From contig NZ_CALBWS010000012.1 of assembly GCF_937468385.1 (NCBI RefSeq), positions 51,192-115,191 of the forward strand: DNA of 64,000 nt, in the 5' to 3' direction. This document shows, piece after piece, positions 51,964 to 60,129 of this stretch. This DNA is from Neobacillus rhizosphaerae (GTDB lineage Bacteria > Bacillota > Bacilli > Bacillales > Cytobacillaceae). Every line of letters starts with the position of its first letter. Position 1 is the first letter of the stretch. The position numbers and the translations under genes were made by a program. The notes under the pieces were generated by a model. It had not been told where the DNA came from. It did not search any database and saw nothing but the letters and a program-made list of their open reading frames with translations.

Positions 51964-53511
51964 TTAATCCGACATTGCCTGGTTCCATTCAATTCGATAC
52001 AAATCATGCCGCCTGTCGTGCAATTGGCGCAATGAACCGGAATTTCGGGAACGTCTTAACTTTTCAAGGTCAACATCACCTACAACAACCGTATCAATAT
52101 TGGCATCACATTCTCCAACAATCCCATCCCTTGCAAACTCAAAATCAGAAGGTGAGAAAATTCCAGACTGGGCATATTGAATATCCATATTCTCTACATG
52201 TGTTAAGTTGCCTACGGTTCCAGCAATACAGGTATAGACGTGGTTCTCAATCGCTCGTGCTTGGGCACAATAACGAACACGAAGGTAGCCCTGACGATCC
52301 TCCGTACAAAAAGGAACAAATATAATGTTTGCCCCTTTATCAACTGCAAGCCTTGCGAGTTCGGGAAATTCGATATCGTACGAAATTTGAATCGCTATCT
52401 TTCCACAATCTGTGTCAAACACATGTATTTCGTTTCCCTCGGCAATCCCCCACCACTTGCGCTCATTGGGTGTTGCGTGAATTTTCGTTTGTTGCTCAAT
52501 TGTGCCGTCACGGCGGAATAGAAAACCTACATTGTATACATCCCCATTCTCTTCGACGAAATGGGATCCACCGACAATATTGATGTTATAGCGGACAGCC
52601 AGTTGGGTAAACAACTCAACGTATTGATTTGTATAAGTCGCAAGCCGGCGAACGGCCCGATCGGGGCGTTTTTCTTCGAGAAATGACATCAATTGGGTTG
52701 TAAATATCTCCGGGAATACGGCAAAATCCGATTCGAAATCAGCAGCGACATCGACATAGTACTCGACCTGTCTCTTAAAATCCTGAAATGAGTCAATTTT
52801 TTTCATCATGTACTGGACAGCGCAAATTCTAACTGGAAAAGCTGTCCGATAAATACGCTTATTCTTGGGCCGATAATCGACATTGTTCCATTCCATTAAG
52901 GTCGCCACTGAAGCAGATGCCAAGTCATCTGGAAGGTACCTTGTGTTGATCCGTTTAATGGTAAATCCCTGCAGGAGCTGGAAGGACAACACGGGGTCAT
53001 AGATGCTGTGCTTCTCAACCGCTGCCACATATTCGCGAGCTGTCATTTCATCCTTGTACTTGTGGTAATTTGGGATCCTTCCGCCAATGATAATGCTTTG
53101 TAGATTTAAGCGAACGGCGAGTTCCTTGCGGGCTTCGTAAAGGCGATGTCCTAGTTTCATCCGCCGATATTCCGGATCCACCATCACTTCAATCCCGTAT
53201 AAGTTGAAGCCATCGGGGTCATGATTAGTGATAAAGCCATTATCCGTGATGCTGTCCCACGTGTGCTGATCGTCGTATTCGTTAAAATTAACGATAAGAC
53301 TTGAACAGGAACCTACTATCTTGTCCTCATATTCGACACAGAATTGACCCTCAGGAAATATTCGAATGTGACTCACCAATTGCTCTCGCTTCCATGGATC
53401 CATGTTAGGGAAGCAAGTTTTCCCTAACGCAATAATGGCATCAATGTCTTCAAGGCGGATGTTACGGATGATTATTTTCTTCTCGTATTTCGACATATCG
53501 GTCTCTGACAT
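51964..53511 (-). CDS. yhcX: GNAT acetyltransferase-nitrilase fusion (YhcX-like)
   Basis: A 515-residue fusion close to B. subtilis YhcX in layout. N-terminal GNAT domain (about 12-190) with the acetyl-CoA site VDPEYRRMKLGHRLYEARKE. C-terminal carbon-nitrogen hydrolase domain (about 225-500): catalytic Glu in DFAVFPEIFTTQ (about 268), Lys in QQTKIHATPNE (about 340). At the nucleophile site the usual C-Y-D reads ISYDIEFPEL; the codon is TCG (Ser) in place of Cys. If this is correct the amidase may be inactive or unusual. Substrate unknown. It ends 33 bp from the dbpA terminator, convergent. Confidence 0.9.
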   Translation of the reverse strand: MSETDMSKYEKKIIIRNIRLEDIDAIIALGKTCFPNMDPWKREQLVSHIRIFPEGQFCVEYEDKIVGSCSSLIVNFNEYDDQHTWDSITDNGFITNHDPDGFNLYGIEVMVDPEYRRMKLGHRLYEARKELAVRLNLQSIIIGGRIPNYHKYKDEMTAREYVAAVEKHSIYDPVLSFQLLQGFTIKRINTRYLPDDLASASVATLMEWNNVDYRPKNKRIYRTAFPVRICAVQYMMKKIDSFQDFKRQVEYYVDVAADFESDFAVFPEIFTTQLMSFLEEKRPDRAVRRLATYTNQYVELFTQLAVRYNINIVGGSHFVEENGDVYNVGFLFRRDGTIEQQTKIHATPNERKWWGIAEGNEIHVFDTDCGKIAIQISYDIEFPELARLAVDKGANIIFVPFCTEDRQGYLRVRYCAQARAIENHVYTCIAGTVGNLTHVENMDIQYAQSGIFSPSDFEFARDGIVGECDANIDTVVVGDVDLEKLRRSRNSGSLRQLHDRRHDLYRIEWNQAMSD

Positions 53512-53541
53512 TTTCTCACACCCTTACTTTTTCCAGCTCTG

Positions 53542-53775
53542 TCACAACACTATTTTTTCGGATAGAATAATTCCTAGGTTGGGTAGAAAACATTCAACGT
53601 TGTCTCTCTTAGATTGCCTGTTTCCATGGAATAATATGAGAAATATCAGTAAAACATAAAACGGACATTTCACCCTGAAATAACGGGCGAAAAGCCCTCT
53701 ATTTCTTCTGTTACATGCACCATCTATACCTAGATAGTGCTCCCCTTTTAGCTCTTCTAAATAATCTTGATTCAT
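53542..53775 (-). CDS. Possible small membrane protein (uncertain)
   Basis: A 77-codon frame starting MNQDYLEELKGEHYLGIDGA with one hydrophobic stretch (CPFYVLLIFLILF). Only a weak GGAA precedes the start. It lies in the 319-bp gap between yhcX and the divergent LacI gene, which shows no other frame. It may be chance. Confidence 0.2.
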   Translation of the reverse strand: MNQDYLEELKGEHYLGIDGACNRRNRGLFARYFRVKCPFYVLLIFLILFHGNRQSKRDNVECFLPNLGIILSEKIVL

Positions 53776-53830
53776 TTATTCCACAGGTTCATGTAAAGTA
53801 AAAGCAAAGGAAGGGAGAAGAGGTTATTGG

Positions 53831-54796
53831 ATGACAAACATTAAAGATTTAGCAAAGATGGCCGGTGTTTCTGTAACCACGGTTTCTCGTGTGCTAAATA
53901 ATCATCCTTATGTGCGTGAGGACAAAAGAAATGCTGTTTTAGAAGCTATTAATCGAAGTAATTATCAGCCTAATATTAATGCCGTCCACTTAAGTACGGG
54001 GAAATCGTTCCTTGTGGGTGTGGTTGTTCCTTACATTGATCATCCTTATTTTGCTTTGTTAATAAAAGGGATGGCCAGTGAAGCATTAGAAAACAACTAC
54101 AAACTGGTATTATTCCAAACCAACTACTTGGAAACTAGAGAAATAGAAGCTCTACAAATGTTAAAACAAAAGCAAATTGATGCCTTAATTATCTGTTCGA
54201 GAAAATGCAGTTGGTCGACAATCGAAGCGTATTTGCTTTATGGCCCGATTATTTTATGTGAAGATACGCGCGGGAAAAGGGTGTCCTCAACATTTGTTGA
54301 CCACTATAAAAGTTTCATGATTGCATTAGAACACCTTTATCAAAAGGGTCATCGCAAAATTGGTTATTGTATTGGCCGGAAATCAGGTACTAATAGTAGA
54401 CAGAGAGAATTGGCGTTTAAGGATTTTGTTGAAAACTATCATTTGCCCTATGAACCTGCATACATTTTTGAGCACTGTACTCATTTTGAGGACGGGGAAC
54501 AAGTAATTGAGCGAATCCAACAAATGTCTAATCCGCCATCGGCCTTGCTGGTGACAAGTGATGAGGTTGCTGCCGGGATAGTAACCTGTGCGCAAAATCG
54601 AAATATTTCGATACCAGGCGACCTCGCACTATTAGGGTTCAATAATCAACCCATCGCAAAGATGATGAATATCACGACTATTGAAATTCCGCTTGTGGAT
54701 ATAGGCAGGAAATTATTTCTTCAAGGAATAAACATTAGCAAAGAAGCTGCCTATCAAGAAATACCCGTTACATTGATTGAACGTGAAACAGTCTGA
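53831..54796 (+). CDS. LacI-family transcriptional regulator (MsmR-like)
   Basis: A 321-residue regulator. HTH: NIKDLAKMAGVSVTTVSRVLN, hinge YQPNINAVHLSTGKS, then the effector-binding domain with GVVVPYIDHPYFALLIKG. GAAGGGAG is about 13 nt before the ATG. It is followed by a terminator and then by the HAD phosphatase gene, whose promoter holds a perfect TGAAACGCGTTTCA palindrome; this may be its operator. The inducer is unknown, probably a sugar. Confidence 0.92.
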   Translation: MTNIKDLAKMAGVSVTTVSRVLNNHPYVREDKRNAVLEAINRSNYQPNINAVHLSTGKSFLVGVVVPYIDHPYFALLIKGMASEALENNYKLVLFQTNYLETREIEALQMLKQKQIDALIICSRKCSWSTIEAYLLYGPIILCEDTRGKRVSSTFVDHYKSFMIALEHLYQKGHRKIGYCIGRKSGTNSRQRELAFKDFVENYHLPYEPAYIFEHCTHFEDGEQVIERIQQMSNPPSALLVTSDEVAAGIVTCAQNRNISIPGDLALLGFNNQPIAKMMNITTIEIPLVDIGRKLFLQGINISKEAAYQEIPVTLIERETV

Positions 54797-54834
54797 AATT
54801 TAGTGGTGCTGGACACCAAAATGAATGGATTACC

Positions 54835-54869
54835 AGACTTGGGGCTGAATTTGTCACCAAGTCTTTTTG
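54835..54869 (+). terminator. Terminator after the LacI gene
   Basis: AGACTTGG (54835-54842) pairs with CCAAGTCT (54857-54864), followed by TTTTTG. Confidence 0.8.
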
Positions 54870-54977
54870 CTGGCTTAGATTCTTTGCATCCTCGGGTAAC
54901 AGGGACTTAGCCGACAGTTACTGCCTCCTATCCGACAGTAAGTCATTTACCCCAACCAAAAACTTTCATCAAATCTC

Positions 54978-55015
54978 TTGACCTGAAACGCGTTTCATAA
55001 AATATGCTAGTTTTG
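54978..55015 (+). promoter_or_regulatory. LacI-type operator in the HAD phosphatase promoter
   Basis: TTGACC (54978-54983) is followed directly by TGAAACGCGTTTCA (54984-54997), a perfect 14-bp palindrome with the central CG of LacI-family operators, then TAAAATATGCT as the -10 region. It is likely bound by the adjacent LacI regulator. The leader from 55015 to 55085 also holds a CAACAC/GTGTTG inverted repeat of unknown role. Confidence 0.65.
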
Positions 55016-55095
55016 CAAGACGACGCAACACCTAGTCGGCGTAACCGGGAAACTGAGCGTAACGGCTGTGTTGTGTTTTACTGGAGGTATGGGAA

Positions 55096-55905
55096 ATGAA
55101 AAAAACAATTGTGTTTTTTGATATTGATGGAACACTTTTAAATGAAGAAAAAATAATTCCTGATTCCATGAAGAGAGCTGTACGTTTACTGCAGGATAAA
55201 GGAATTCACACCGTGATTGCCACGGGGAGAGTACCGAAGATGTGTTATTGGATTCAAAAGGAATTAAATATTGATTCTTATGTATCGATGAATGGCCAAT
55301 ACGTGGTGTTTGAGGGAAAAGAAATTTACTCAAACCCGATTAACTCTGAAATAGTGCAATCTCTTACTTCGGTTACTACAAGCAACGGTCATGCCTTAGC
55401 TTATTGCAGCCACCACGACTTTAAGGTTAGCAAAAGAAACCATCCATATATCGAGGCAAGCTTTGATTCATTGATGATGCCCTATCCTGAAGTGGACGAA
55501 GAATTTTATAAAAATAGAGCTATTTATCAAGGACATCTCTACTGTGGCCGTAAAGATAAACAAATGTATGTAGACCAGTTTCCTGATCTTAGATTCATCA
55601 AATGGCATGACTATGCTTATGATATCCTTCCAAAGGGGGCTTCCAAAGCAGTCGGCATCCACAAGCTGCTTGAGGTGTTGGATATTAACATAGAGAACAG
55701 CTTTGCATTTGGAGATGGTTTGAACGACTTAGAAATGCTAACGTCCATTGGCACGGGAATCGCAATGGGAAATGCGGTTCCCGAAGCAAAGGCCGCTGCA
55801 GATGTCATCACTACTTCTTCTTCTAAAGATGGGATTCTCAACGGGCTCTTACAGGTTGGCCTATTAGAGAAATCCAAAATCACGGCTAGCATAATACCTG
55901 CTTAG
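55096..55905 (+). CDS. HAD superfamily Cof-type phosphatase
   Basis: A 269-residue HAD-IIB phosphatase. Motif I VFFDIDGTLLNEEK (nucleophile Asp9), motif II ATGRVP (about 41), motif III Lys in PKGASKAVGIHKLLEVL (about 177), motif IV AFGDGLNDLEML (about 203-214). A cap domain of C2b type lies between motifs II and III. These enzymes dephosphorylate sugar phosphates or related metabolites. The promoter has a LacI-type operator, suggesting a sugar-phosphate role controlled by the upstream regulator. ACTGGAGG before ATG. Confidence 0.92.
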   Translation: MKKTIVFFDIDGTLLNEEKIIPDSMKRAVRLLQDKGIHTVIATGRVPKMCYWIQKELNIDSYVSMNGQYVVFEGKEIYSNPINSEIVQSLTSVTTSNGHALAYCSHHDFKVSKRNHPYIEASFDSLMMPYPEVDEEFYKNRAIYQGHLYCGRKDKQMYVDQFPDLRFIKWHDYAYDILPKGASKAVGIHKLLEVLDINIENSFAFGDGLNDLEMLTSIGTGIAMGNAVPEAKAAADVITTSSSKDGILNGLLQVGLLEKSKITASIIPA

Positions 55906-55953
55906 CGTAAATATGATAAAGGTAAGAATCCTAATACAGGGGGTTGTTATCGA

Positions 55954-56142
55954 ATGATATTTTTTAATAAAATTGCTTTATTTTTTGTGGTTTTATATTC
56001 TTTTACGATAATTATAAATACTTATTTAGGGGAAAACGAACGGGTACAATCTAATGTCATTTACTTTTTATTGAATGGGTTTGCCTATATTGTATCAGCC
56101 ATGGAAGTCGAAAAAGAAAAACAGATAGTTGTAGAAACTTAA
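55954..56142 (+). CDS. Small hydrophobic protein (62 residues)
   Basis: An ATG frame with AGGGGG about 11 nt upstream. Two hydrophobic segments (residues 5-24 and 36-50) are joined by a short polar turn (YLGENERVQSN), and the C-terminus is charged (EVEKEKQ). Forty-eight bp after the HAD gene on the same strand, so possibly co-transcribed. I do not recognise the family. Confidence 0.5.
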   Translation: MIFFNKIALFFVVLYSFTIIINTYLGENERVQSNVIYFLLNGFAYIVSAMEVEKEKQIVVET

Positions 56143-56215
56143 TATTAATTTATCTATGTTCAATATAGATTTTAATATTCGTTTATTAGTTTTCTACTTT
56201 CGAAAAGCAACGCAT

Positions 56216-56241
56216 GGCGAACAGTGATGTCACTGTTCGCC
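56216..56241. terminator. Hairpin overlapping the add stop codon
   Basis: GGCGAACAGTG pairs perfectly with CACTGTTCGCC around ATGT. It includes the last codons and stop of add. The stem is the same as that of the hairpin at 34338-34361. The tail on the plus strand is AT-rich, not a clean T run. Confidence 0.55.
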
Positions 56242-57237
56242 ATTATATATATATTTCTTCAGCTTTTCTTTTGTTTCTCCATCAGCAAAACATGCTTCCA
56301 CACTCGTAAGATAAATTTGCTGATAATCCTCTTCATTTATATTAAATTCATTAAAAACAACTGTACATTCATTCGCCATCGTTGTATCCGATACAGTTCT
56401 GTTGTCTGTATTAACCGTTACTTTTATGCCATCCTTATGGAACTGATAGATTGGATGTTCACTATATTGAGGGACTGCTTTTGTTTGAACATTACTTGTT
56501 GGGCACATTTCAAGCACCACTTGTTTTTCCTTAACGACATCATACGCCTCCACACAGTCCTTAATAAAGACGCCGTGCCCGATTCTTTCAGCACCAAGAA
56601 GTTCAACAGCTTCCAGAACATTTTTTCCAATTCCAGTTTCACCAGCGTGGATGGTGACTCGGTAGCCATATTCTCTAGCTAAGGCAATCGGTTCAACAAA
56701 TTTTCCGCAAAAGCCTTCCTCTTCAGATGCACATAAGTCGATGGCCACAACCCCTTTTCCAAGGAATTTCTTACCATCTTCTACAACCTCAAACGCACTT
56801 TCCACTGACATGGTTCTCATACATGATAGAATGATATTCCCTTTTATATCGAACTGAGCTTCTGCGTCCTTCATACCATCTATGACGCTCTCGATGATTT
56901 CATCGACAGATAACCCCTTGACAGTGTGCAGTAACGGAGCAAATCTTACCTCCATATATTTCACATTTTCCTGTGCTGCATCCTCAAAAAGTTCAAAGGA
57001 AATTCTTCTTAGGTTTTCTTTTGACTGCATGACTAAATTGGGAATGGCAAACCTTTTCAAGTATTCATCAAGGGATTCACAATTTAATGGAGCAATGAGT
57101 TCTCTTTCTAACGCTTCTATTTCCACGGACGGTAACCGGATACCCTCTTGCTTTGCGATATCAATAATGGTTTCAGGTCTAAGACTTCCATCTAAATGGC
57201 AGTGAAGTTCAATTTTAGGTAATAGTGAAAAATTCAT
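56230..57237 (-). CDS. add: Adenosine deaminase
   Basis: A 335-residue enzyme that converts adenosine or deoxyadenosine to inosine with release of ammonia. Start at 57237, 6 nt after AGGAGG. Zinc ligands in PKIELHCHLDGSLR (His12/His14 region), VTIHAGETG (about residue 197) and late Asp in VTVNTDNRTVSDT (about 280); the catalytic Glu is in HAGETG. IGHGVFI follows. The leader holds a purine riboswitch of adenine type with a terminator, so expression should rise when adenine is plentiful. Not part of an operon. Confidence 0.95.
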   Translation of the reverse strand: MNFSLLPKIELHCHLDGSLRPETIIDIAKQEGIRLPSVEIEALERELIAPLNCESLDEYLKRFAIPNLVMQSKENLRRISFELFEDAAQENVKYMEVRFAPLLHTVKGLSVDEIIESVIDGMKDAEAQFDIKGNIILSCMRTMSVESAFEVVEDGKKFLGKGVVAIDLCASEEEGFCGKFVEPIALAREYGYRVTIHAGETGIGKNVLEAVELLGAERIGHGVFIKDCVEAYDVVKEKQVVLEMCPTSNVQTKAVPQYSEHPIYQFHKDGIKVTVNTDNRTVSDTTMANECTVVFNEFNINEEDYQQIYLTSVEACFADGETKEKLKKYIYNGEQ

Positions 57238-57271
57238 AGTTGTCCTCCTCAAATTATCTTAAATTTTTTCT

Positions 57272-57393
57272 AAAAAAAAAAAAAAATTCCTGATTACGAA
57301 GAAAATACAAGTCCATGTACTTTCTTCGTAATCAGGAATTATTGGTTCCTGGTAGAGACCTCCAAACCATATCATTGGAGTTATACGAACAAA
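57272..57393 (-). ncRNA. Adenine-type purine riboswitch with intrinsic terminator upstream of add
   Basis: The minus strand shows the whole aptamer (57393 to 57321). P1 pairs TTTGTTCGT with ACGAAGAAA; P2 is CTCCAA with TTGGAG around the conserved loop TGATATGG; J2/3 is GTCTCTACC (consensus GTTTCTACC); P3 is AGGAA/TTCCT around CCAATAA. The specificity base before UACG is U (GAUUACG), which selects adenine over guanine. The terminator pairs AATTCCTGATTACGAAGAAA with its exact complement and is followed by 13-15 U. Its 5' arm overlaps P3 and P1, so ligand binding should prevent termination (ON switch, as in pbuE). Confidence 0.93.
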
Positions 57394-57562
57394 ATTGATT
57401 AGTCTATAATATAAAAGGATAGTAAAATTTATTTTTCTTGTCAAGCGGATTCATTTTCCAAAATCCCTGGATTCATTCTATATGTTAGTGGAAACAGCCG
57501 CCTTCCCCTATAGCACAGAAATAGGATATACTATACAATTATTTTAAAGTAGATAAAAAAGT

Positions 57563-58270
57563 ATGGTGAATCCGTTGTTTAAACTCTTGTTAATTGAAGA
57601 TGATGTAACATTATTTAATGAAATGAAAGAACGGTTAACTGGGTGGTCTTATGATGTGTACGGGATTACTGATTTTAGCCAGATCCTGCAGGAATTTACG
57701 GCGATAAAACCTGACTTAGTTGTGATTGATATTCAATTGCCGAAATTTGATGGCTTCCATTGGTGCCGGATGATCCGCTCCCATTCGAATGTTCCGATTC
57801 TATTTTTATCATCTCGTGACCATCCGACAGATATGGTAATGTCGATGCAGCTTGGTGCTGACGATTTTATTCAAAAACCGTTCCATTTTGATGTGCTGAT
57901 TGCGAAAATACAGGCAATTCTTCGCCGTGTCTATAATTACAATACCGAGCAAATTACTCTCAAAACATGGTGTGGTGCCACGGTGGATTATGAGAAAAAT
58001 ACGGTCAGTAATGCTGTGGGTATGGTTGAACTGACAAAGAATGAAACGTTTATCTTAAAAAGGCTGATTGAGCAAAAAAATAAGATTGTCAGCCGAGAAG
58101 ACTTGATTAAAAGCCTGTGGGAGGATGAGCGCTTTGTCAGTGATAACACCTTAACGGTCAATGTTAATCGTTTGCGAAAAAGATTGGACGAGCTTGGTTT
58201 AGGACGCTATATCGAAACGAAGATTGGGCAGGGTTACATCGCGATTGAAGAGGAAAATAGTTATGATTAA
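57563..58270 (+). CDS. BceR-type response regulator
   Basis: A 235-residue OmpR-family regulator. Receiver: LLLIEDDVTLFNEM, phospho-Asp in LVVIDIQLPKFDGFHWC (about residue 55), FLSSRDHPTDMVMSMQLGADDFIQKPF. DNA-binding domain about 135-230 with DNTLTVNVNRLRKRL and IETKIGQGYIAI. The short spacing to a small kinase gene (8-bp overlap) and to an ABC transporter of BceAB type identifies the peptide-antibiotic sensing class (BceR, PsdR, YxdJ). The probable target box lies at 59264-59278. Confidence 0.92.
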   Translation: MVNPLFKLLLIEDDVTLFNEMKERLTGWSYDVYGITDFSQILQEFTAIKPDLVVIDIQLPKFDGFHWCRMIRSHSNVPILFLSSRDHPTDMVMSMQLGADDFIQKPFHFDVLIAKIQAILRRVYNYNTEQITLKTWCGATVDYEKNTVSNAVGMVELTKNETFILKRLIEQKNKIVSREDLIKSLWEDERFVSDNTLTVNVNRLRKRLDELGLGRYIETKIGQGYIAIEEENSYD

Positions 58271-59267
58271 GAAATATTTAATTGAAAGGCGAAGCTGGAT
58301 TTTTCTATTCTTATTTATTCAAGTACTCATTCTTTTTGTGGCTTATCTCGATAGGGCGCTTCCCTTGATGCCATTCTTCTATATTATCTTCCTATCCATG
58401 CTCGTTTTTAGTATCTTTTTGATTTTCCGCTATCATAAGGAAACAAAGTTCTACAAAAGTTTAGCGGAATGGGAGAACAATCTTGATTTAACCAATATAG
58501 CGCATCCTGAAAGCCCCTTTGAAAAAATGATCGAAAGAAGTATTGTGAAGCAAACAGAATGGCTTAAGCGGGAAGCATCGCAAAACTTTCTGATATTAGA
58601 ACAGGAGAAGGATGACCTATTAGCTTGGATTCACGAAGTCAAGACACCGTTAACAGCGATGCATCTAATGATTGACCGCGTAGACGATGAACGGATGAAG
58701 GCCCAATTAACTCATGAATGGTTACGAATTCATCTGCTTCTTGATAACCAGCTTCACCAAAAGCGGATCCCCTTTATGGAGAATGATTTATATATTGAAA
58801 AAACCGATTTAAAGGCGTTACTTTTTAAAGAGATTAAAACGTTACAATCCTGGTGTATGCAAAAGGGCATTGGCTTTGATGTTGATTTAGAGGCACCTAC
58901 AGTCTTAACCGATGCCAAGTGGCTTTCTTTTATAATCAGACAGCTGTTGACAAACGCGGTGAAATACAGTGAATCATCCGACATTATAATTAAAAGCTTT
59001 CAAAAAGACGGGCAAACAGTCCTTGAAGTAAAGGATTATGGACGTGGCATCGATCCTAAGGACCTGCCGCGTATTTTTGAGAAGGGTTTTACCTCGACGA
59101 CTGCTCATCATGACAACGCCGCAACAGGCATGGGATTGTATTTAACAAAAAGAATTGCCAAGGCATTATTAATCCATATTGATGTACACTCAGACCTTGG
59201 AAGAGGAACTAATTTTACATTAACCTTTCCAAAAAGGAATGAATTCAATCATATTGCAGGCATGTGA
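58263..59267 (+). CDS. BceS-type intramembrane-sensing histidine kinase
   Basis: A 334-residue kinase from the ATG at 58263, overlapping the regulator gene. Two membrane helices (about 13-32 and 38-58) with almost no external loop, as in BceS, which senses through its transporter. HisKA: phospho-His in [18 protein letters not shown] (about residue 124). HATPase_c: [30 protein letters not shown] and [14 protein letters not shown]. The stop codon lies inside a palindrome that is probably the response regulator's binding site for the transporter promoter. Confidence 0.93.
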   Translation: MIKKYLIERRSWIFLFLFIQVLILFVAYLDRALPLMPFFYIIFLSMLVFSIFLIFRYHKETKFYKSLAEWENNLDLTNIAHPESPFEKMIERSIVKQTEWLKREASQNFLILEQEKDDLLAWIHEVKTPLTAMHLMIDRVDDERMKAQLTHEWLRIHLLLDNQLHQKRIPFMENDLYIEKTDLKALLFKEIKTLQSWCMQKGIGFDVDLEAPTVLTDAKWLSFIIRQLLTNAVKYSESSDIIIKSFQKDGQTVLEVKDYGRGIDPKDLPRIFEKGFTSTTAHHDNAATGMGLYLTKRIAKALLIHIDVHSDLGRGTNFTLTFPKRNEFNHIAGM

Positions 59268-59283
59268 CAACAATGTCACATGC
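59260..59283. promoter_or_regulatory. BceR-like binding box before the transporter genes
   Basis: A perfect 10-bp inverted repeat with 4-nt spacer whose core is TGACA-ACAA-TGTCA, matching the TNACA-N4-TGTNA pattern reported for BceR-like regulators. It overlaps the kinase stop codon and lies about 85-105 bp before the ATPase start. It might also act as a weak terminator (TTTTATG follows). Confidence 0.65.
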
Positions 59284-59367
59284 TTTTATGATTTGTTCGC
59301 CCAATCGAAGGATTGGAATCATCCTACCATTTATACTAAGGTTATCGAAATTAAGGAGCGTGTCAGT

Positions 59368-60129
59368 ATGCATATTTTAGAAGCCAATAAACTTCATAAA
59401 AGCTATGGCAATAAATTAAATAAACAAGAAGTATTAAAAGGGATTGATATTACCGTTGAAAAAGGGGAATTCGTCAGCATCATGGGTGCCTCGGGTTCCG
59501 GGAAGACAACCTTGCTCAATGTTCTTTCCTCGATTGATAAGGTGAGCAGCGGGACCATCAAAATTGAAGGAAAAGAAATGACAGCGATGAAGGAAAAGCA
59601 GCTGGCTGAATTTCGCAAGCATCACCTGGGCTTTATTTTTCAAGATTATAACCTTCTAGATACATTAACAGTCAAAGAAAATATCCTGCTTCCTTTATCG
59701 ATTACGAAGGTATCTAAAAGAGAAGCCGATGAAAAATTTAATGCGGTGGCAACGGAACTGGGTATTCATGACATCAAGGATAAGTATCCAAATGAAATTT
59801 CCGGCGGTCAAAAACAGCGTACCTCTGCAGCACGGGCGTTTATTCACGAACCAAGCATTATTTTCGCTGACGAACCAACCGGTGCACTCGATTCAAAATC
59901 GGCATCCGATTTGCTAAACAAATTAAGCGAATTAAATCAAAACCGAAAAGCAACGATTGTGATGGTTACGCATGATCCGGTGGCAGCAAGCTTCAGTAGC
60001 AGGGTTATATTTATCAAAGATGGACGGATTTACACACAATTAAATAAAGGAGAACAATCAAGGCAGACGTTCTTTAAAGATATCATGAAAACCCAAAGTG
60101 TATTAGGCGGTGTCCCAAATGAGCGTTAA
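59368..60129 (+). CDS. BceA-type ABC transporter ATPase
   Basis: A 253-residue ATPase of the MacB/LolD-like class. The start at 59368 has AAGGAG 10 nt upstream. Walker [13 protein letters not shown] (about residue 43), Q-loop [12 protein letters not shown], signature [15 protein letters not shown] (about 145), Walker [14 protein letters not shown], His in [10 protein letters not shown]. It powers the BceB-like permease to free lipid II-cycle targets from peptide antibiotics such as bacitracin or lantibiotics. It overlaps the permease gene by 11 bp. Confidence 0.94.
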   Translation: MHILEANKLHKSYGNKLNKQEVLKGIDITVEKGEFVSIMGASGSGKTTLLNVLSSIDKVSSGTIKIEGKEMTAMKEKQLAEFRKHHLGFIFQDYNLLDTLTVKENILLPLSITKVSKREADEKFNAVATELGIHDIKDKYPNEISGGQKQRTSAARAFIHEPSIIFADEPTGALDSKSASDLLNKLSELNQNRKATIVMVTHDPVAASFSSRVIFIKDGRIYTQLNKGEQSRQTFFKDIMKTQSVLGGVPNER

